DNA from: Methyloligella sp050110875
GTDB lineage: Bacteria; Pseudomonadota; Alphaproteobacteria; Rhizobiales; Methyloligellaceae
Direction of reading: 5' to 3'
NCBI GenBank assembly: GCA_050110875.1
Contig: CP188828.1
Coordinates: 1,426,001 to 1,490,000 of the forward strand
DNA: 64,000 bases
A program made the translations under genes and the position numbers. Of this stretch, positions 26,626-35,279 are shown in pieces (position 1 is the first letter of the stretch; the number at the start of each line of letters is the position of its first letter). The notes below the pieces were generated by a model. The model did not search any database. It was not told the DNA's origin and worked only from the letters and a program-made list of their open reading frames with translations.

Positions 26626-26796
26626 CTACTCATCCTCCCCGGAAGGCGCCTTGCCCTTCCGGCTATAGGTTTTCGCATTCACCACCACCCGGGAGCGGAA
26701 TTGCGGCGTTCGGAGCGCGGCGGCGAGCCTGTCGCGCCGCTTGACCGATCTCCGCTTGGGCGAAAGTGGTTTGCTCGATCTTTTCTTCTTGGCCAC
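26626..26796 (-). CDS. Small basic protein resembling alternative ribosome-rescue factor ArfA
   Basis: 56 residues, GTG start at 26796, stop at 26626. Very rich in lysine and arginine. The second half, LAAALRTPQFRSRVVV then NAKTYSRKGKAPSG, lines up with the functional core of E. coli ArfA (ALLHDPLFRQRVEKN, then SYMRKGK): conserved P-x-FR-x-RV-x-x-N-x-K and Y-x-RKGK. ArfA recruits RF2 to ribosomes stalled on mRNAs without a stop codon. A 6-base stem (GGAAGG/CCTTCC, plus-strand 26639-26658) falls inside the last codons, reminiscent of the arfA hairpin that makes its own message a non-stop one. Homology is my alignment by eye over a short protein; other small basic proteins could look alike. No strong ribosome site. 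Confidence 0.5.
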   Translation of the reverse strand: MAKKKRSSKPLSPKRRSVKRRDRLAAALRTPQFRSRVVVNAKTYSRKGKAPSGEDE

Positions 26797-26905
26797 CCTA
26801 GAGCATCCCGGGTGTCGATGAAGTCTCCAAATCTCTTATATAGAGGCCATAACGCTCATATCATCCGGAGCCAACCGGAACAGCCTAATCAAGGAGGCCT
26901 CCAGA

Positions 26906-27115
26906 ATGGACAATCAGCCCATGGACGATCAGAAATTCAACATGTCGATGCGCAAGTTCCTCAAGGAGGTTGGCGTTACCTCACAGCTCGCCCTCGAGGA
27001 GACTGTGCGGGCGGAGAACCTCGGAGGCAAGGGCAAGCTGAAGGTGAAAGCAGTTCTCACCGCCGAGGGCACTGACCTGGATCACGTGGTGGAAGGCGAG
27101 ATCGATCTCGGCTGA
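26906..27115 (+). CDS. DUF6494 family small protein
   Basis: 69 residues, ATG behind AAGGAGGCC. The core FNMSMRKFLKEVGVTSQLALEETVRAE is the signature of small proteins annotated as DUF6494, followed here by GKGKLKVKAVLTAEG and an acidic C-terminus. Cytoplasmic, no assigned function. It is 19 bases ahead of the DUF971 gene on the same strand. Confidence 0.7.
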   Translation: MDNQPMDDQKFNMSMRKFLKEVGVTSQLALEETVRAENLGGKGKLKVKAVLTAEGTDLDHVVEGEIDLG

Positions 27116-27134
27116 GCGGGACCTCGCAATCGAC

Positions 27135-27500
27135 ATGATGAACAACACTTCCGAGCCTTGGCCCACCGAGCTCCGGGTGGCGAAGGATCGCCGCAACCTG
27201 CTCGTCCTGTTCGACGACGGAAGCAGCTACGACTTGACCGCCGAGCTTCTGCGCGTGCGCAGCCCGAGCGCCGAAGTCCAGGGTCACAGCCCTGAGCAAC
27301 GTGTCACCGTGCCCGGCAAGAAGGCGGTCGAGATCGCACGCCTCGAGCCGGTCGGGAATTATGCAGTGCGCATCGTCTTCAGCGACGGACACAACACCGG
27401 GCTGTTCTCATGGGACTACCTGAAGGAGCTCGGCGAGAACAAGGATGTCCGCTGGCAGGAATATCTGGACGAGTTGAGCCGGCAAGGCCTCACCCGCTGA
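27135..27500 (+). CDS. DUF971 (gamma-butyrobetaine hydroxylase N-terminal-like) protein
   Basis: 121 residues. A stand-alone DUF971 domain: WPTELRVAKDRRNLLVLFDDG, AELLRVRSPSAEVQGH, and NYAVRIVFSDGHNTGLFSWDYL. In this family the domain folds like the N-terminal part of gamma-butyrobetaine dioxygenase and is linked to iron-sulfur cluster or iron handling (related to part of ApbC/Mrp-associated proteins). The zinc-binding cysteines of the hydroxylase are not present here. Confidence 0.8.
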   Translation: MMNNTSEPWPTELRVAKDRRNLLVLFDDGSSYDLTAELLRVRSPSAEVQGHSPEQRVTVPGKKAVEIARLEPVGNYAVRIVFSDGHNTGLFSWDYLKELGENKDVRWQEYLDELSRQGLTR

Positions 27501-27525
27501 TATCGTTCGCGGGGAGTCCGCACGC

Positions 27526-28407
27526 TTAGGCGGTGGAGAAGAATTCCGGCCCCCGGCCGACGATCTGGGGGTCCGGCGCCTCGGCCACCTCCTTGTCCTT
27601 GCCGTCGTAATCGAGTCCGTGCAGCACGGTGCGGATCACGTTGATGCGCGCCCGGCGCTTGTCGTTGGAGCGCACCACGAGCCAAGGGGCGATGGGCGTA
27701 TCGGTCTTCTCGAACATCCGGTCCCGCGCCGCCGTATAGGCATCGAAGAGCTTGAGCCCCCGCACATCGTTGTCGGTCAGCTTCCAGCGCTTCAGCGCAT
27801 CGTGCCGCCGCGCGTGAAACCGCTTCAGTTGCATCTCCCGGCCGACCGAGAGCCACAGCTTGATGAGAATGATGCCGTCTTCCACCAGGCCGGCCTCGAA
27901 CGGGGGCACGGCTTCCATGAAGCGATGATATTGCTCCTCGGTGCAGTAGCCCATCACCGGCTCCACGCCGGCGCGGTTATACCAGGAGCGGTTGAAGATC
28001 AGCATGTCGCCGGCCGTCGGCAATTGCGCCACATAGCGCTGGAAATACCATTGGCCCTGCTCGGCATCCGTGGGCTTCGACAGCGCGACGGCCCTGGCGT
28101 GGCGGGTGTTGAGATGGGCCATGTAGCGCTTGATGCAGCCATCCTTGCCGGCCGCATCGCGCCCCTCGAATACGACCACGAGACGCTTTCCTTCGCGTTC
28201 GATCCAGCGCTGCAGCTTCAAGAGCTCGATCTGCAGGTCGGTTAGCTCCGCCTTGTAGGCCTTCCGCTTCATGCGCTTGGCGTAAGGATAGCCGCCGCTC
28301 CTGAAAGCCTTCTCTGCGATGCTTCTCGGCAGCTCCGGCGCGTCGATATCGAAACCCGGCAATTCCTCGCCTTCGCCGGCATCCTCCAGCAGAAAAGAAC
28401 CCTTCAC
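27526..28407 (-). CDS. ppk2: Polyphosphate kinase 2
   Basis: 293 residues, GTG start behind GGGAGGGAAGC. Walker A FEGRDAAGKDG (about residues 81-91), lid and Walker B region MLIFNRSWYNRAGVEPVMGY, and RSNDKRRARIN near the end: class I PPK2. Transfers phosphate between polyphosphate and nucleoside diphosphates, favouring GTP or ATP formation from polyphosphate. It is divergent from phoR, so its 200-bp upstream region is shared with the phosphate regulon, consistent with a link between polyphosphate turnover and phosphate supply. No clear Pho box was found in that shared region. Confidence 0.9.
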   Translation of the reverse strand: MKGSFLLEDAGEGEELPGFDIDAPELPRSIAEKAFRSGGYPYAKRMKRKAYKAELTDLQIELLKLQRWIEREGKRLVVVFEGRDAAGKDGCIKRYMAHLNTRHARAVALSKPTDAEQGQWYFQRYVAQLPTAGDMLIFNRSWYNRAGVEPVMGYCTEEQYHRFMEAVPPFEAGLVEDGIILIKLWLSVGREMQLKRFHARRHDALKRWKLTDNDVRGLKLFDAYTAARDRMFEKTDTPIAPWLVVRSNDKRRARINVIRTVLHGLDYDGKDKEVAEAPDPQIVGRGPEFFSTA

Positions 28408-28606
28408 GCTTCCCTCCCAGGTGTTTAATGACCATATGAGTATCGGCCTGCGCCGTGATCATAGCACCGTGCCCTGTCGCGAAACGGTGACATTTCACAC
28501 GCAAATATCGGCCACGGATGTATCGCGTGCGATTCGCGCGAAGAGGCGTGGAATCGCGCTTCGGCGGGGAGCCAATCTCCTATATTGCTTCGCGGCTTGA
28601 TCGAAG

Positions 28607-29926
28607 ATGCTAGGATTGCATCGCATGCAGAGCTTTTACGAATTGGGAGCGCGGTTGCGGGCGGCGATCTGGCTGATCGTCGCCGTGGGTGCCATTTTGG
28701 GCGTCCTCGTGGCGGAAACCGACCTTCCGCTGCTCTATGGCTTGGCGGGCTTTCTGGTCTTCCTCGTCTGCGTCGGCGTGGCCCCGCGCAATCTGTCGCT
28801 GGAAGAGCGTCGGGATTCTCCCCGCAAGCACCAATCCGGCCGCGGCGAGATTTCTCTGGAGCTGGTCGCCGAAGCCTACCCCGATCCCGCCGTGCTGCTC
28901 GATAGCGCCGGCCATGTCCTGTTTTATAATGCCCCGGCCGGGGCCAACTTCGCGTCTTTGCGCGAAGGCGGCCACATCTCCAGCGTTATCCGAAATCCGG
29001 CCTTCCTCGATGCTCTGAGCGCGGCGCCGGATCGAGGCCGCGCCATCACCGTGAGCTACACCGAACGCGTGCTTCCCGTCGGCCGGCGCATGGCGGTCAC
29101 GGTCGCGCCGCTCTCCCGTCCCGGCCAGTCGGCGCGCTATATCCTCGTGCTGATCCGCGATCTGACCGAGTCGGAACGGATCAATCAGATGCGCTCCGAC
29201 TTCGTCGCCAATGCGAGCCATGAAATGCGCACGCCGCTCGCCTCGCTGCGTGGCTTTATCGAGACCCTGCAGTTCAGCGCCAAGGACGATGAGGGCGCCC
29301 GCGAGCGCTTTTTGAAGGTGATGGCCGAGCAGGCCGCCCGCATGACGCGGCTGATCGATCAGCTCCTGTCCTTGAGCCGGGCGGAGATGAACGTTCATGT
29401 CGCGCCGAGCAATCTGATCGACCTCAACCATGTGATCGATCATGTTCGCGACGTGGTGGATCCGCTCGCCCAGGAACACAAGGTCGATCTCCGCATAAGG
29501 CGTTTCGATTCGCCCGCCCTTGTGCGCGGCGATCATGACGAGCTGGTCCAGGTGCTGCAGAACCTCGTGACCAACGCCCTCAAATACGGCTCCGATAACG
29601 GCACGGTGCGCATCGAAGGCAGCTACAAGCCGGCTCAGGGCCGGGGTAATGGCCGCTATGCCGTCGCCGTGATCGATAACGGCCAGGGCATCCCCTCCGA
29701 TCATCTTCCCCGGCTTACCGAACGCTTCTACCGCGTCGACGTCGCCTCCAGCCGCGAGCGGGGCGGCACCGGGCTCGGGCTTGCCATCGTCAAGCACATC
29801 ATGAATCGCCATCGCGGCGAGCTCACCATCTCCTCCAAGCCGGGCGAGGGCTCCACCTTTACCGTGCTCTTCGAGGCTGCGGAAAAACCGCAAGAAGACG
29901 CCGCGCCGTCCCAGGCCGCCGAATAG
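28607..29926 (+). CDS. phoR: Phosphate regulon sensor histidine kinase PhoR
   Basis: 439 residues. Two N-terminal transmembrane helices (about 18-55) without a large periplasmic domain, PAS domain (about 85-185), HisKA with NASHEMRTPLASL (H about 207), and HATPase with NALKYGSDNG and RGGTGLGLAIVKHI. The lack of a sensory periplasmic domain is typical of PhoR, which reads phosphate status through the Pst transporter and PhoU encoded downstream. The cognate regulator phoB closes the cluster at 36023. An ATG at 28625 is an alternative start. Confidence 0.92.
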   Translation: MLGLHRMQSFYELGARLRAAIWLIVAVGAILGVLVAETDLPLLYGLAGFLVFLVCVGVAPRNLSLEERRDSPRKHQSGRGEISLELVAEAYPDPAVLLDSAGHVLFYNAPAGANFASLREGGHISSVIRNPAFLDALSAAPDRGRAITVSYTERVLPVGRRMAVTVAPLSRPGQSARYILVLIRDLTESERINQMRSDFVANASHEMRTPLASLRGFIETLQFSAKDDEGARERFLKVMAEQAARMTRLIDQLLSLSRAEMNVHVAPSNLIDLNHVIDHVRDVVDPLAQEHKVDLRIRRFDSPALVRGDHDELVQVLQNLVTNALKYGSDNGTVRIEGSYKPAQGRGNGRYAVAVIDNGQGIPSDHLPRLTERFYRVDVASSRERGGTGLGLAIVKHIMNRHRGELTISSKPGEGSTFTVLFEAAEKPQEDAAPSQAAE

Positions 29927-29979
29927 CGTCGGAGCCGCTTATCCCCGCCATCCACAGGGCGGAAGCCGGCCTCTACGGA

Positions 29980-30012
29980 CTGTAATCGAACTGTCATATA
30001 ACTGACATAAGG
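29980..30012 (+). promoter_or_regulatory. Pho box (distal), three 11-bp repeats
   Basis: CTGTAATCGAA, CTGTCATATAA and CTGACATAAGG follow each other at the 11-base period of PhoB binding sites. It lies 307 bases before the pstS start. Confidence 0.82.
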
Positions 30013-30181
30013 CTTCGTGCTGGCGCATGAGCGGGACGCTCATGTCTCGGCACACGTTGCAAACCGAGGCACTTCAAAGGGCTCGGCATGAACGGTGGAT
30101 GGCACCGAACGAACGGCTGAACTGCCATGCATGTCTCCGGAGCCTTTGCCAGAAGCGCCAGCGAAATTCAGTCGATTGGGG

Positions 30182-30214
30182 CTGTCATCGAGAGGAAACC
30201 GGGCTGTCATAAAA
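30182..30214 (+). promoter_or_regulatory. Pho box (proximal), two good half-sites 22 bp apart
   Basis: CTGTCATCGAG at 30182 and CTGTCATAAAA at 30204 are two helical turns apart, with a degenerate unit between. It lies 105 bases before the pstS start. Confidence 0.7.
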
Positions 30215-30318
30215 GCATTATCGCCGGCGACTAGCGTGCCGGCGAGCTCGCGGCAGTCGCCGCTATGAGAGGCTCGCATCCACAAACGAAAGCTCGCATC
30301 CAACTAAGGGAGAGCAAA

Positions 30319-31467
30319 GTGAACAGGTTTTCCATCATGGCGTCGGCCGTTGCCGTCGGCGCTTGCGTCACGGCCGGCCCCGCGCTTGCCCGTGATCAGN
30401 NNNNNNNNNNNNNNNNNNNNNNNNNNNNNNNNNNNNNNNNNNNNNNNNNGGCCGTTGCCGTCGGCGCTTGCGTCACGGCCGGCCCCGCGCTTGCCCGTGA
30501 TCAGGTCCAGATTGCTGGATCCTCCACCGTCCTTCCCTACGCTCAGATCGTCGCCGAGGATTTCGGCAAGACCTATGGCGATTATCCGACCCCAGTCGTC
30601 GAGTCCGGCGGCTCCTCCGCTGGCCTGAAGCAGTTCTGCAAGGGGCTTGGCGAGTCCACGATCGACGTGGCCAACGCCTCGCGCAAGATCAAGGACAAAG
30701 AGGTCAAGGCCTGCAACGAAGCCGGCGTGAAGAACATCATGGAAGTCCGCTTCGGCTATGACGGCATCGTCTTCGCCAGCGACGTCAGCGGTCCTGACAT
30801 GGCGCTCGAGCCGAAGGACATCTACCTGGCTCTCGCCGAGCAGGTTCCGGTCGACGGCAAGATGGTCAAGAATCCCTACAAGACCTGGAACGAGGTCAAT
30901 GCCGACCTGCCGGAGTGGGAGATCGCTGCTTACATCCCCGGTGAGAAGCACGGCACCCGCGAAGTCTTCGAGGAGAAGGTTCTGGCCGTGGGCTGCGAGG
31001 CTGCCGGCGCTCCCAAGCTGCTCGAAGAGGGTGGCATGGATGAGGATGCCGTCGAGGATGCCTGCATCAAGGTCCGCAAGGACGGTGGCGCGGTCGACAT
31101 CGACGGCGACTACACCGAGACCCTGGCCCGTCTGCAGTCCAACCCGGAAGGCATCGGCGTGTTCGGTCTCTCCTTCTACGAGAACAACACCGACAAGCTG
31201 AAGGTCGCCACCATGAGCGGTGTCGAGCCGAGCGTGGATACCATCGCAAGCGGCGAGTATCCGGTGTCACGTCCGCTCTTCTTCTACGTGAAGAAGGATC
31301 ACATGGACGTCATCCCGGGTCTGAAGGATTACGTCGAGTACTTCGTCTCCGAGAAGATGATCGGCCCCGACGGTCCGCTCGCCGAGTATGGCCTGGTGCC
31401 GCTTCCCGAGGACGAGTTCGAGGATCTGCAGGAGCAGATCAAGAACGGCACGACCATGAGCATGTAG
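30319..31467 (+). CDS. pstS: Phosphate ABC transporter substrate-binding protein PstS (interrupted on paper by an assembly gap)
   Basis: GTG start at 30319 behind AAGGGAGAG. Signal peptide cut near GPALARDQ; mature protein begins VQIAGSSTVLPYAQIVAEDF, with the phosphate-site serines in GSST and SGGSSAGLKQF, as in PstS. An N run at 30400-30449 falls in the signal-peptide coding region, but the 55 bases before it (30345-30399) are identical to the 55 after it (30450-30504). Removing one copy and the Ns takes away 105 bases, leaving an intact in-frame gene of 347 residues. First gene of pstSCAB-phoU-phoB, with two Pho boxes upstream. Confidence 0.93.
   Translation: MNRFSIMASAVAVGACVTAGPALARDQXXXXXXXXXXXXXXXXXAVAVGACVTAGPALARDQVQIAGSSTVLPYAQIVAEDFGKTYGDYPTPVVESGGSSAGLKQFCKGLGESTIDVANASRKIKDKEVKACNEAGVKNIMEVRFGYDGIVFASDVSGPDMALEPKDIYLALAEQVPVDGKMVKNPYKTWNEVNADLPEWEIAAYIPGEKHGTREVFEEKVLAVGCEAAGAPKLLEEGGMDEDAVEDACIKVRKDGGAVDIDGDYTETLARLQSNPEGIGVFGLSFYENNTDKLKVATMSGVEPSVDTIASGEYPVSRPLFFYVKKDHMDVIPGLKDYVEYFVSEKMIGPDGPLAEYGLVPLPEDEFEDLQEQIKNGTTMSM
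30345..30504. other. False assembly gap (N at 30400-30449) with 55-base identical edges
   Basis: 30345-30399 and 30450-30504 are the same 55 bases. This is a k-mer overlap of contig ends that was scaffolded instead of merged. Confidence 0.93.
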
Positions 31468-31497
31468 GCTGAACGCCTAAATACACGACATACCGAA

Positions 31498-31537
31498 GGG
31501 GCGGACTGACGAAGCCGAACGGCTCCCGGTCCGCCCC
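31498..31537 (+). promoter_or_regulatory. Intercistronic hairpin between pstS and pstC
   Basis: GGGGCGGAC and GTCCGCCCC form a perfect 9-base stem with an inner AGCCG/CGGCT stem, and no T run. It probably protects the 3' end of the pstS message or lets part of transcription through, giving more PstS than permease. Confidence 0.7.
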
Positions 31538-31584
31538 CTCATCGCGGGGCAACAAGATATTTTTCGATTGAGAGTGGGGCGCTC

Positions 31585-33063
31585 GTGTCCAATCTGACGA
31601 TCCTTGCCATACTTGCGGCAGCTGCCGTTCTCGCCTACTTGGTCGGCCGCTACCGCGCGGTTCAAGTGTCAAAGGGCGCCGCCGCCAAATCCCATTCGAG
31701 GCCGTCTTATCACGGCGCTTATCTCGCCATCTGGACCGCTGTTCCGGCTGTCCTGCTTCTGGCCGCATGGACGGCGGCGGACGGTCCGATCCTCGAATAC
31801 CTGACTGCGAAGGAACTACCGCAGTCCTATCACGAGCAGTCCGAGGCCCAGCAATCCCTGACCATGAACGTCGTGGAGTCGATTGCCGATGGTCTGCCGC
31901 GCTTGACTCCGAAGGAGGAAGACGTTCTCCGCAAGGCGCGCTACGGTTTTGTCACGGCCCAGACAGCGCACGATATCCTTTCCGAGAACGGCGTCATTCT
32001 CGGCTCCAACCCGGAGCCGGCTGTTCTGAAGGCGGCTGTCAGCCTCGCCGACAATCGCGCGCTGGCGCGCATCATCCTTCCTTCTCTCTGCTTCCTGCTC
32101 GCGGCCGGCTGTTTCGTCTGGGGCTACCGGAATATTTCCCCCAGCTTGCGTGCCAGAACCCATGTCGAGCGCACCATGTCGGTCGCTTTGTTCGCGGCCT
32201 CCTCTGTCGCCGTGCTGACCACAGTCGGCATCGTTCTGTCGGTGCTTTTCGAGACCATTCATTTCTTCCAGCTCGTGCCGCCCCAGGACTTCTTCTTCGG
32301 CACGGTCTGGGATCCGCGCTTCTCCGCTGCCGGAAGCGGCGGCAGCGAAGGCCAATTCGGTCTCCTTCCGCTCCTCTGGGGCACCATGTTCATCTCCCTG
32401 GTCGCGCTTGTCGTCGCAGTGCCCATCGGTCTGTTCGCCGCGATCTACATGTCCGAATATGCCGGCAAGAAAGTGCGGACCTTCTGCAAGCCGCTTCTGG
32501 AGATCCTGGCCGGCATCCCGACCATTGTTTACGGCTTCTTCGCCCTCGTCACCTTCGGCCCCTTCCTGCGCGATACGGGTGCTGCCATCGGTCTGGACAT
32601 TTCCGCGTCCAGCGTGCTGACCGCCGGCATCGTCATGGGGATTATGATCATCCCCTTCGTATCCTCGCTGTCCGACGACATCATCAACGCCGTGCCGGGC
32701 TCCCTCCGCGAAGGGTCCTACGGTCTCGGCGCGACCCAGTCTGAGACCATCAAGAAGGTGATCCTGCCGGCCGCCTTGCCTGGCATCGTCGGCGCCGTGA
32801 TGCTCGCCGCATCGCGCGCCATCGGCGAAACCATGATCGTGGTGCTCGCCGCCGGCATTGCCGCCAATCTGACCCTCAACCCGCTGGAGCCGGTGACGAC
32901 CATCACGGTCAAGATCGTCAGCCAGCTCACCGGCGATCTTGAGTTCAACAGCCCGCAGACCCTCGTCGCCTTCGCCCTGGGTCTCACCCTGTTCGTCATC
33001 ACCTTGGGGCTGAATGTCTACGCCCTCTATATCGTTCGCAAATACCGGGAGCAGTACGACTAA
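31585..33063 (+). CDS. pstC: Phosphate ABC transporter permease PstC
   Basis: 492 residues from a GTG at 31585. The C-terminal half is the permease (LPLLWGTMFISLVALVVAVP, and the EAA-type loop IINAVPGSLREGSYGLGATQSE). About 190 N-terminal residues precede it, with three extra membrane segments and a soluble part; E. coli PstC is about 320 residues. Such enlarged PstC proteins are usual in alphaproteobacteria. The stop codon overlaps the pstA start (TAATG). Confidence 0.92.
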   Translation: MSNLTILAILAAAAVLAYLVGRYRAVQVSKGAAAKSHSRPSYHGAYLAIWTAVPAVLLLAAWTAADGPILEYLTAKELPQSYHEQSEAQQSLTMNVVESIADGLPRLTPKEEDVLRKARYGFVTAQTAHDILSENGVILGSNPEPAVLKAAVSLADNRALARIILPSLCFLLAAGCFVWGYRNISPSLRARTHVERTMSVALFAASSVAVLTTVGIVLSVLFETIHFFQLVPPQDFFFGTVWDPRFSAAGSGGSEGQFGLLPLLWGTMFISLVALVVAVPIGLFAAIYMSEYAGKKVRTFCKPLLEILAGIPTIVYGFFALVTFGPFLRDTGAAIGLDISASSVLTAGIVMGIMIIPFVSSLSDDIINAVPGSLREGSYGLGATQSETIKKVILPAALPGIVGAVMLAASRAIGETMIVVLAAGIAANLTLNPLEPVTTITVKIVSQLTGDLEFNSPQTLVAFALGLTLFVITLGLNVYALYIVRKYREQYD

Positions 33064-34385
33064 TGACCGATCACACCGCAGGCTCAGGCGCTTTTCCCGG
33101 TACCAACAGCGCTGCAGACGAGACCCACAAGCGTCTTGCCAAGCGTCACGCCGCCGAACGTCGCTTCCGCTGGTACGGCATCGCGGCGCTTCTGTTCGGC
33201 CTTGGCTTTCTGGTGGTCTTGTTCAGCTCGATCATCGGCAAGGGTTGGACCGCGTTCCTGCAGACCTCCGCGCATCTGGACGTCTATTTTGATCCCGAGA
33301 TCGTGAATCCGTCCGGCAATCCGGCCGACCGCGACGAGCTGCTCCGCGCCAACTACGCGAAGCTGGCGCGCCAGGCGCTCTATAAGGCGCTCAGTGTCGA
33401 TGCGGACAACCGGAAGGAGCGCCGCGCTGCGAACAATCTTCTGTCCCGCGGCGTCGACACCCAGCTCAAGGATATCGTGCTCGAGGATCCGTCGGTGATC
33501 GGCGAAACCCGCAAGGTCTGGCTGCTCGCCAGCGACGATGTCGATGCCCTTCTCAAAGGATCGATCAGCCGGGAAACGCCGGAAAAACGCAGGGCGCTCA
33601 GCGATCAGCAGGTCGGCTGGATCGACAGCCTGGTCGAGAAGGGCGAGATGGCCAAGCGCTTCAACACCGGGCTTTTCGTCTTCGGCGCCTCAAGCTATCC
33701 GGAGACGGCCGGCCTCGGGGTGGCCTTGATCGGTTCGCTCTACATGATGCTGATCGTTATCCTGGTGGCGGTTCCCTTGGCGGTCGCCGCTGCGACCTAT
33801 CTGGAAGAGTTCGCCGGCAAGAGTCGGATTGCCGACATGATCGAGGTGAACATCAACAACCTCGCAGCCGTGCCGTCCATCGTGTTCGGTCTGCTTGGCT
33901 TGGCGATCTTCATCAACTTCATGGGCCTGCCGCGCTCCGCACCCTTGGTGGGCGGTCTGGTGCTTTCGCTGATGACCTTGCCGACCGTCATCATCGCCAC
34001 CCGCGCAGCCCTGAAGGCGGTGCCGCCCTCCATCCGCGAAGGCGCGTTGGGCGTGGGCGCATCCAAGCATCAGGTCATTCAGCACCACGTGCTGCCCCTG
34101 GCCTTGCCTGGCATTCTGACCGGCACCATTATCGGTCTTGTGCAGGCCCTCGGCGAAACGGCCCCGCTGTTGATGATCGGCATGGTGGCCTTCGTCGCAG
34201 ACTATCCGACGACCCCCATGGATCCGGCCACGGCCCTGCCGGTGCAGATCTATATGTGGGCCACGGCCGCGGAACGCGGCTTTATCGAGCGAACGGCAGG
34301 CGCCACGATGGTGCTGCTCGCATTCCTGATCGTGATGAACAGCCTCGCGGTCTATTTGAGGCACAAATTCGAGCGGAAATGGTAG
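33063..34385 (+). CDS. pstA: Phosphate ABC transporter permease PstA (with DUF3333-type insert)
   Basis: 440 residues. One N-terminal helix (about 40-60), a soluble insert of about 150 residues (FDPEIVNPSGNPADRDELLR and onwards) matching the DUF3333 domain of alphaproteobacterial PstA, then the permease with the EAA loop LKAVPPSIREGALGVGASKHQ. Forms the membrane channel with PstC. The role of the insert, probably periplasmic, is unknown. Confidence 0.92.
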   Translation: MTDHTAGSGAFPGTNSAADETHKRLAKRHAAERRFRWYGIAALLFGLGFLVVLFSSIIGKGWTAFLQTSAHLDVYFDPEIVNPSGNPADRDELLRANYAKLARQALYKALSVDADNRKERRAANNLLSRGVDTQLKDIVLEDPSVIGETRKVWLLASDDVDALLKGSISRETPEKRRALSDQQVGWIDSLVEKGEMAKRFNTGLFVFGASSYPETAGLGVALIGSLYMMLIVILVAVPLAVAAATYLEEFAGKSRIADMIEVNINNLAAVPSIVFGLLGLAIFINFMGLPRSAPLVGGLVLSLMTLPTVIIATRAALKAVPPSIREGALGVGASKHQVIQHHVLPLALPGILTGTIIGLVQALGETAPLLMIGMVAFVADYPTTPMDPATALPVQIYMWATAAERGFIERTAGATMVLLAFLIVMNSLAVYLRHKFERKW

Positions 34386-34391
34386 GACCGC

Positions 34392-35243
34392 ATGATGGAG
34401 GACAACGTGGACGTACAATCGGCAATGCGCGAGCGGGCTCCCGCCGTGCCCGAGAAGAATCCGGGTGCGATTTCCGCCCAGGAACATGAACTTAAGATGG
34501 GGGCTAAGAATGTCAGCCTCTGGTACGGTGAGAAGCAGGCACTGCACGATGTCTCGCTGGAAATCTTCGACCGTTCCGTCACGGCCCTGATCGGTCCTTC
34601 CGGCTGCGGTAAGTCGACCTTCTTGCGCTGCCTGAACCGGATGAACGATGTCATCGACATCGTGAAGATCAAGGGCGATATCCGACTCGACGAAGAAGAC
34701 ATCTATGCACCGGATGTGGATCCCGTGCAGCTTCGCGCCCGGGTCGGCATGGTGTTCCAGAAGCCGAACCCGTTTCCGAAATCGATCTTCGAGAACGTTG
34801 CCTACGCCCCGCGCATTCACGGCACGGCGAGTTCCAAGAGCGAGCTTGAGGACATCGTCGTCGACAGTCTCCGCCGCGCCGGACTGTACGAGGAGGTCAA
34901 GGATCGTCTCGACGAGCCGGGCACCGGTCTTTCCGGCGGTCAGCAGCAGCGCCTCTGCATCGCCCGCGCCATCTCGGTCAACCCGGAAGTGCTGCTCATG
35001 GATGAGCCCTGCTCGGCGCTCGATCCGATCGCGACGGCGAAGATCGAGGAGCTGATGGACGAGCTCCGCGAGAGCCTTTGCATCGTGATCGTGACTCACT
35101 CCATGCAGCAGGCCGCGCGCGTGTCTCAGCGCACCGCGTTCTTCCATCTCGGCAAGATCATCGAGGTGGACGACACCACCAAGATGTTCACCAACCCGTC
35201 CGATGTGAAGACCCAGGACTACATCACCGGCCGCTTCGGCTAG
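34392..35243 (+). CDS. pstB: Phosphate ABC transporter ATPase PstB
   Basis: 283 residues. Walker A GPSGCGKST, signature LSGGQQQRLCIARA, Walker B VLLMDEPCSALDP and the switch histidine in IVTHSMQQ. The alanine-for-threonine variant PCSALDP is the PstB form. Slightly longer than E. coli PstB because of a 35-residue N-terminal lead; internal starts are possible. Confidence 0.95.
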   Translation: MMEDNVDVQSAMRERAPAVPEKNPGAISAQEHELKMGAKNVSLWYGEKQALHDVSLEIFDRSVTALIGPSGCGKSTFLRCLNRMNDVIDIVKIKGDIRLDEEDIYAPDVDPVQLRARVGMVFQKPNPFPKSIFENVAYAPRIHGTASSKSELEDIVVDSLRRAGLYEEVKDRLDEPGTGLSGGQQQRLCIARAISVNPEVLLMDEPCSALDPIATAKIEELMDELRESLCIVIVTHSMQQAARVSQRTAFFHLGKIIEVDDTTKMFTNPSDVKTQDYITGRFG

Positions 35244-35279
35244 ACGAGCAGGCCCTGAAGCCACAAGAGGAACGGCCTT

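Noticed and set aside
28408..28606. Pho box in the ppk2-phoR divergent region (CTGTCGC...GGTGACA)
   Set aside because: The two half-sites are not 11 bases apart in direct orientation, so the match is too weak.
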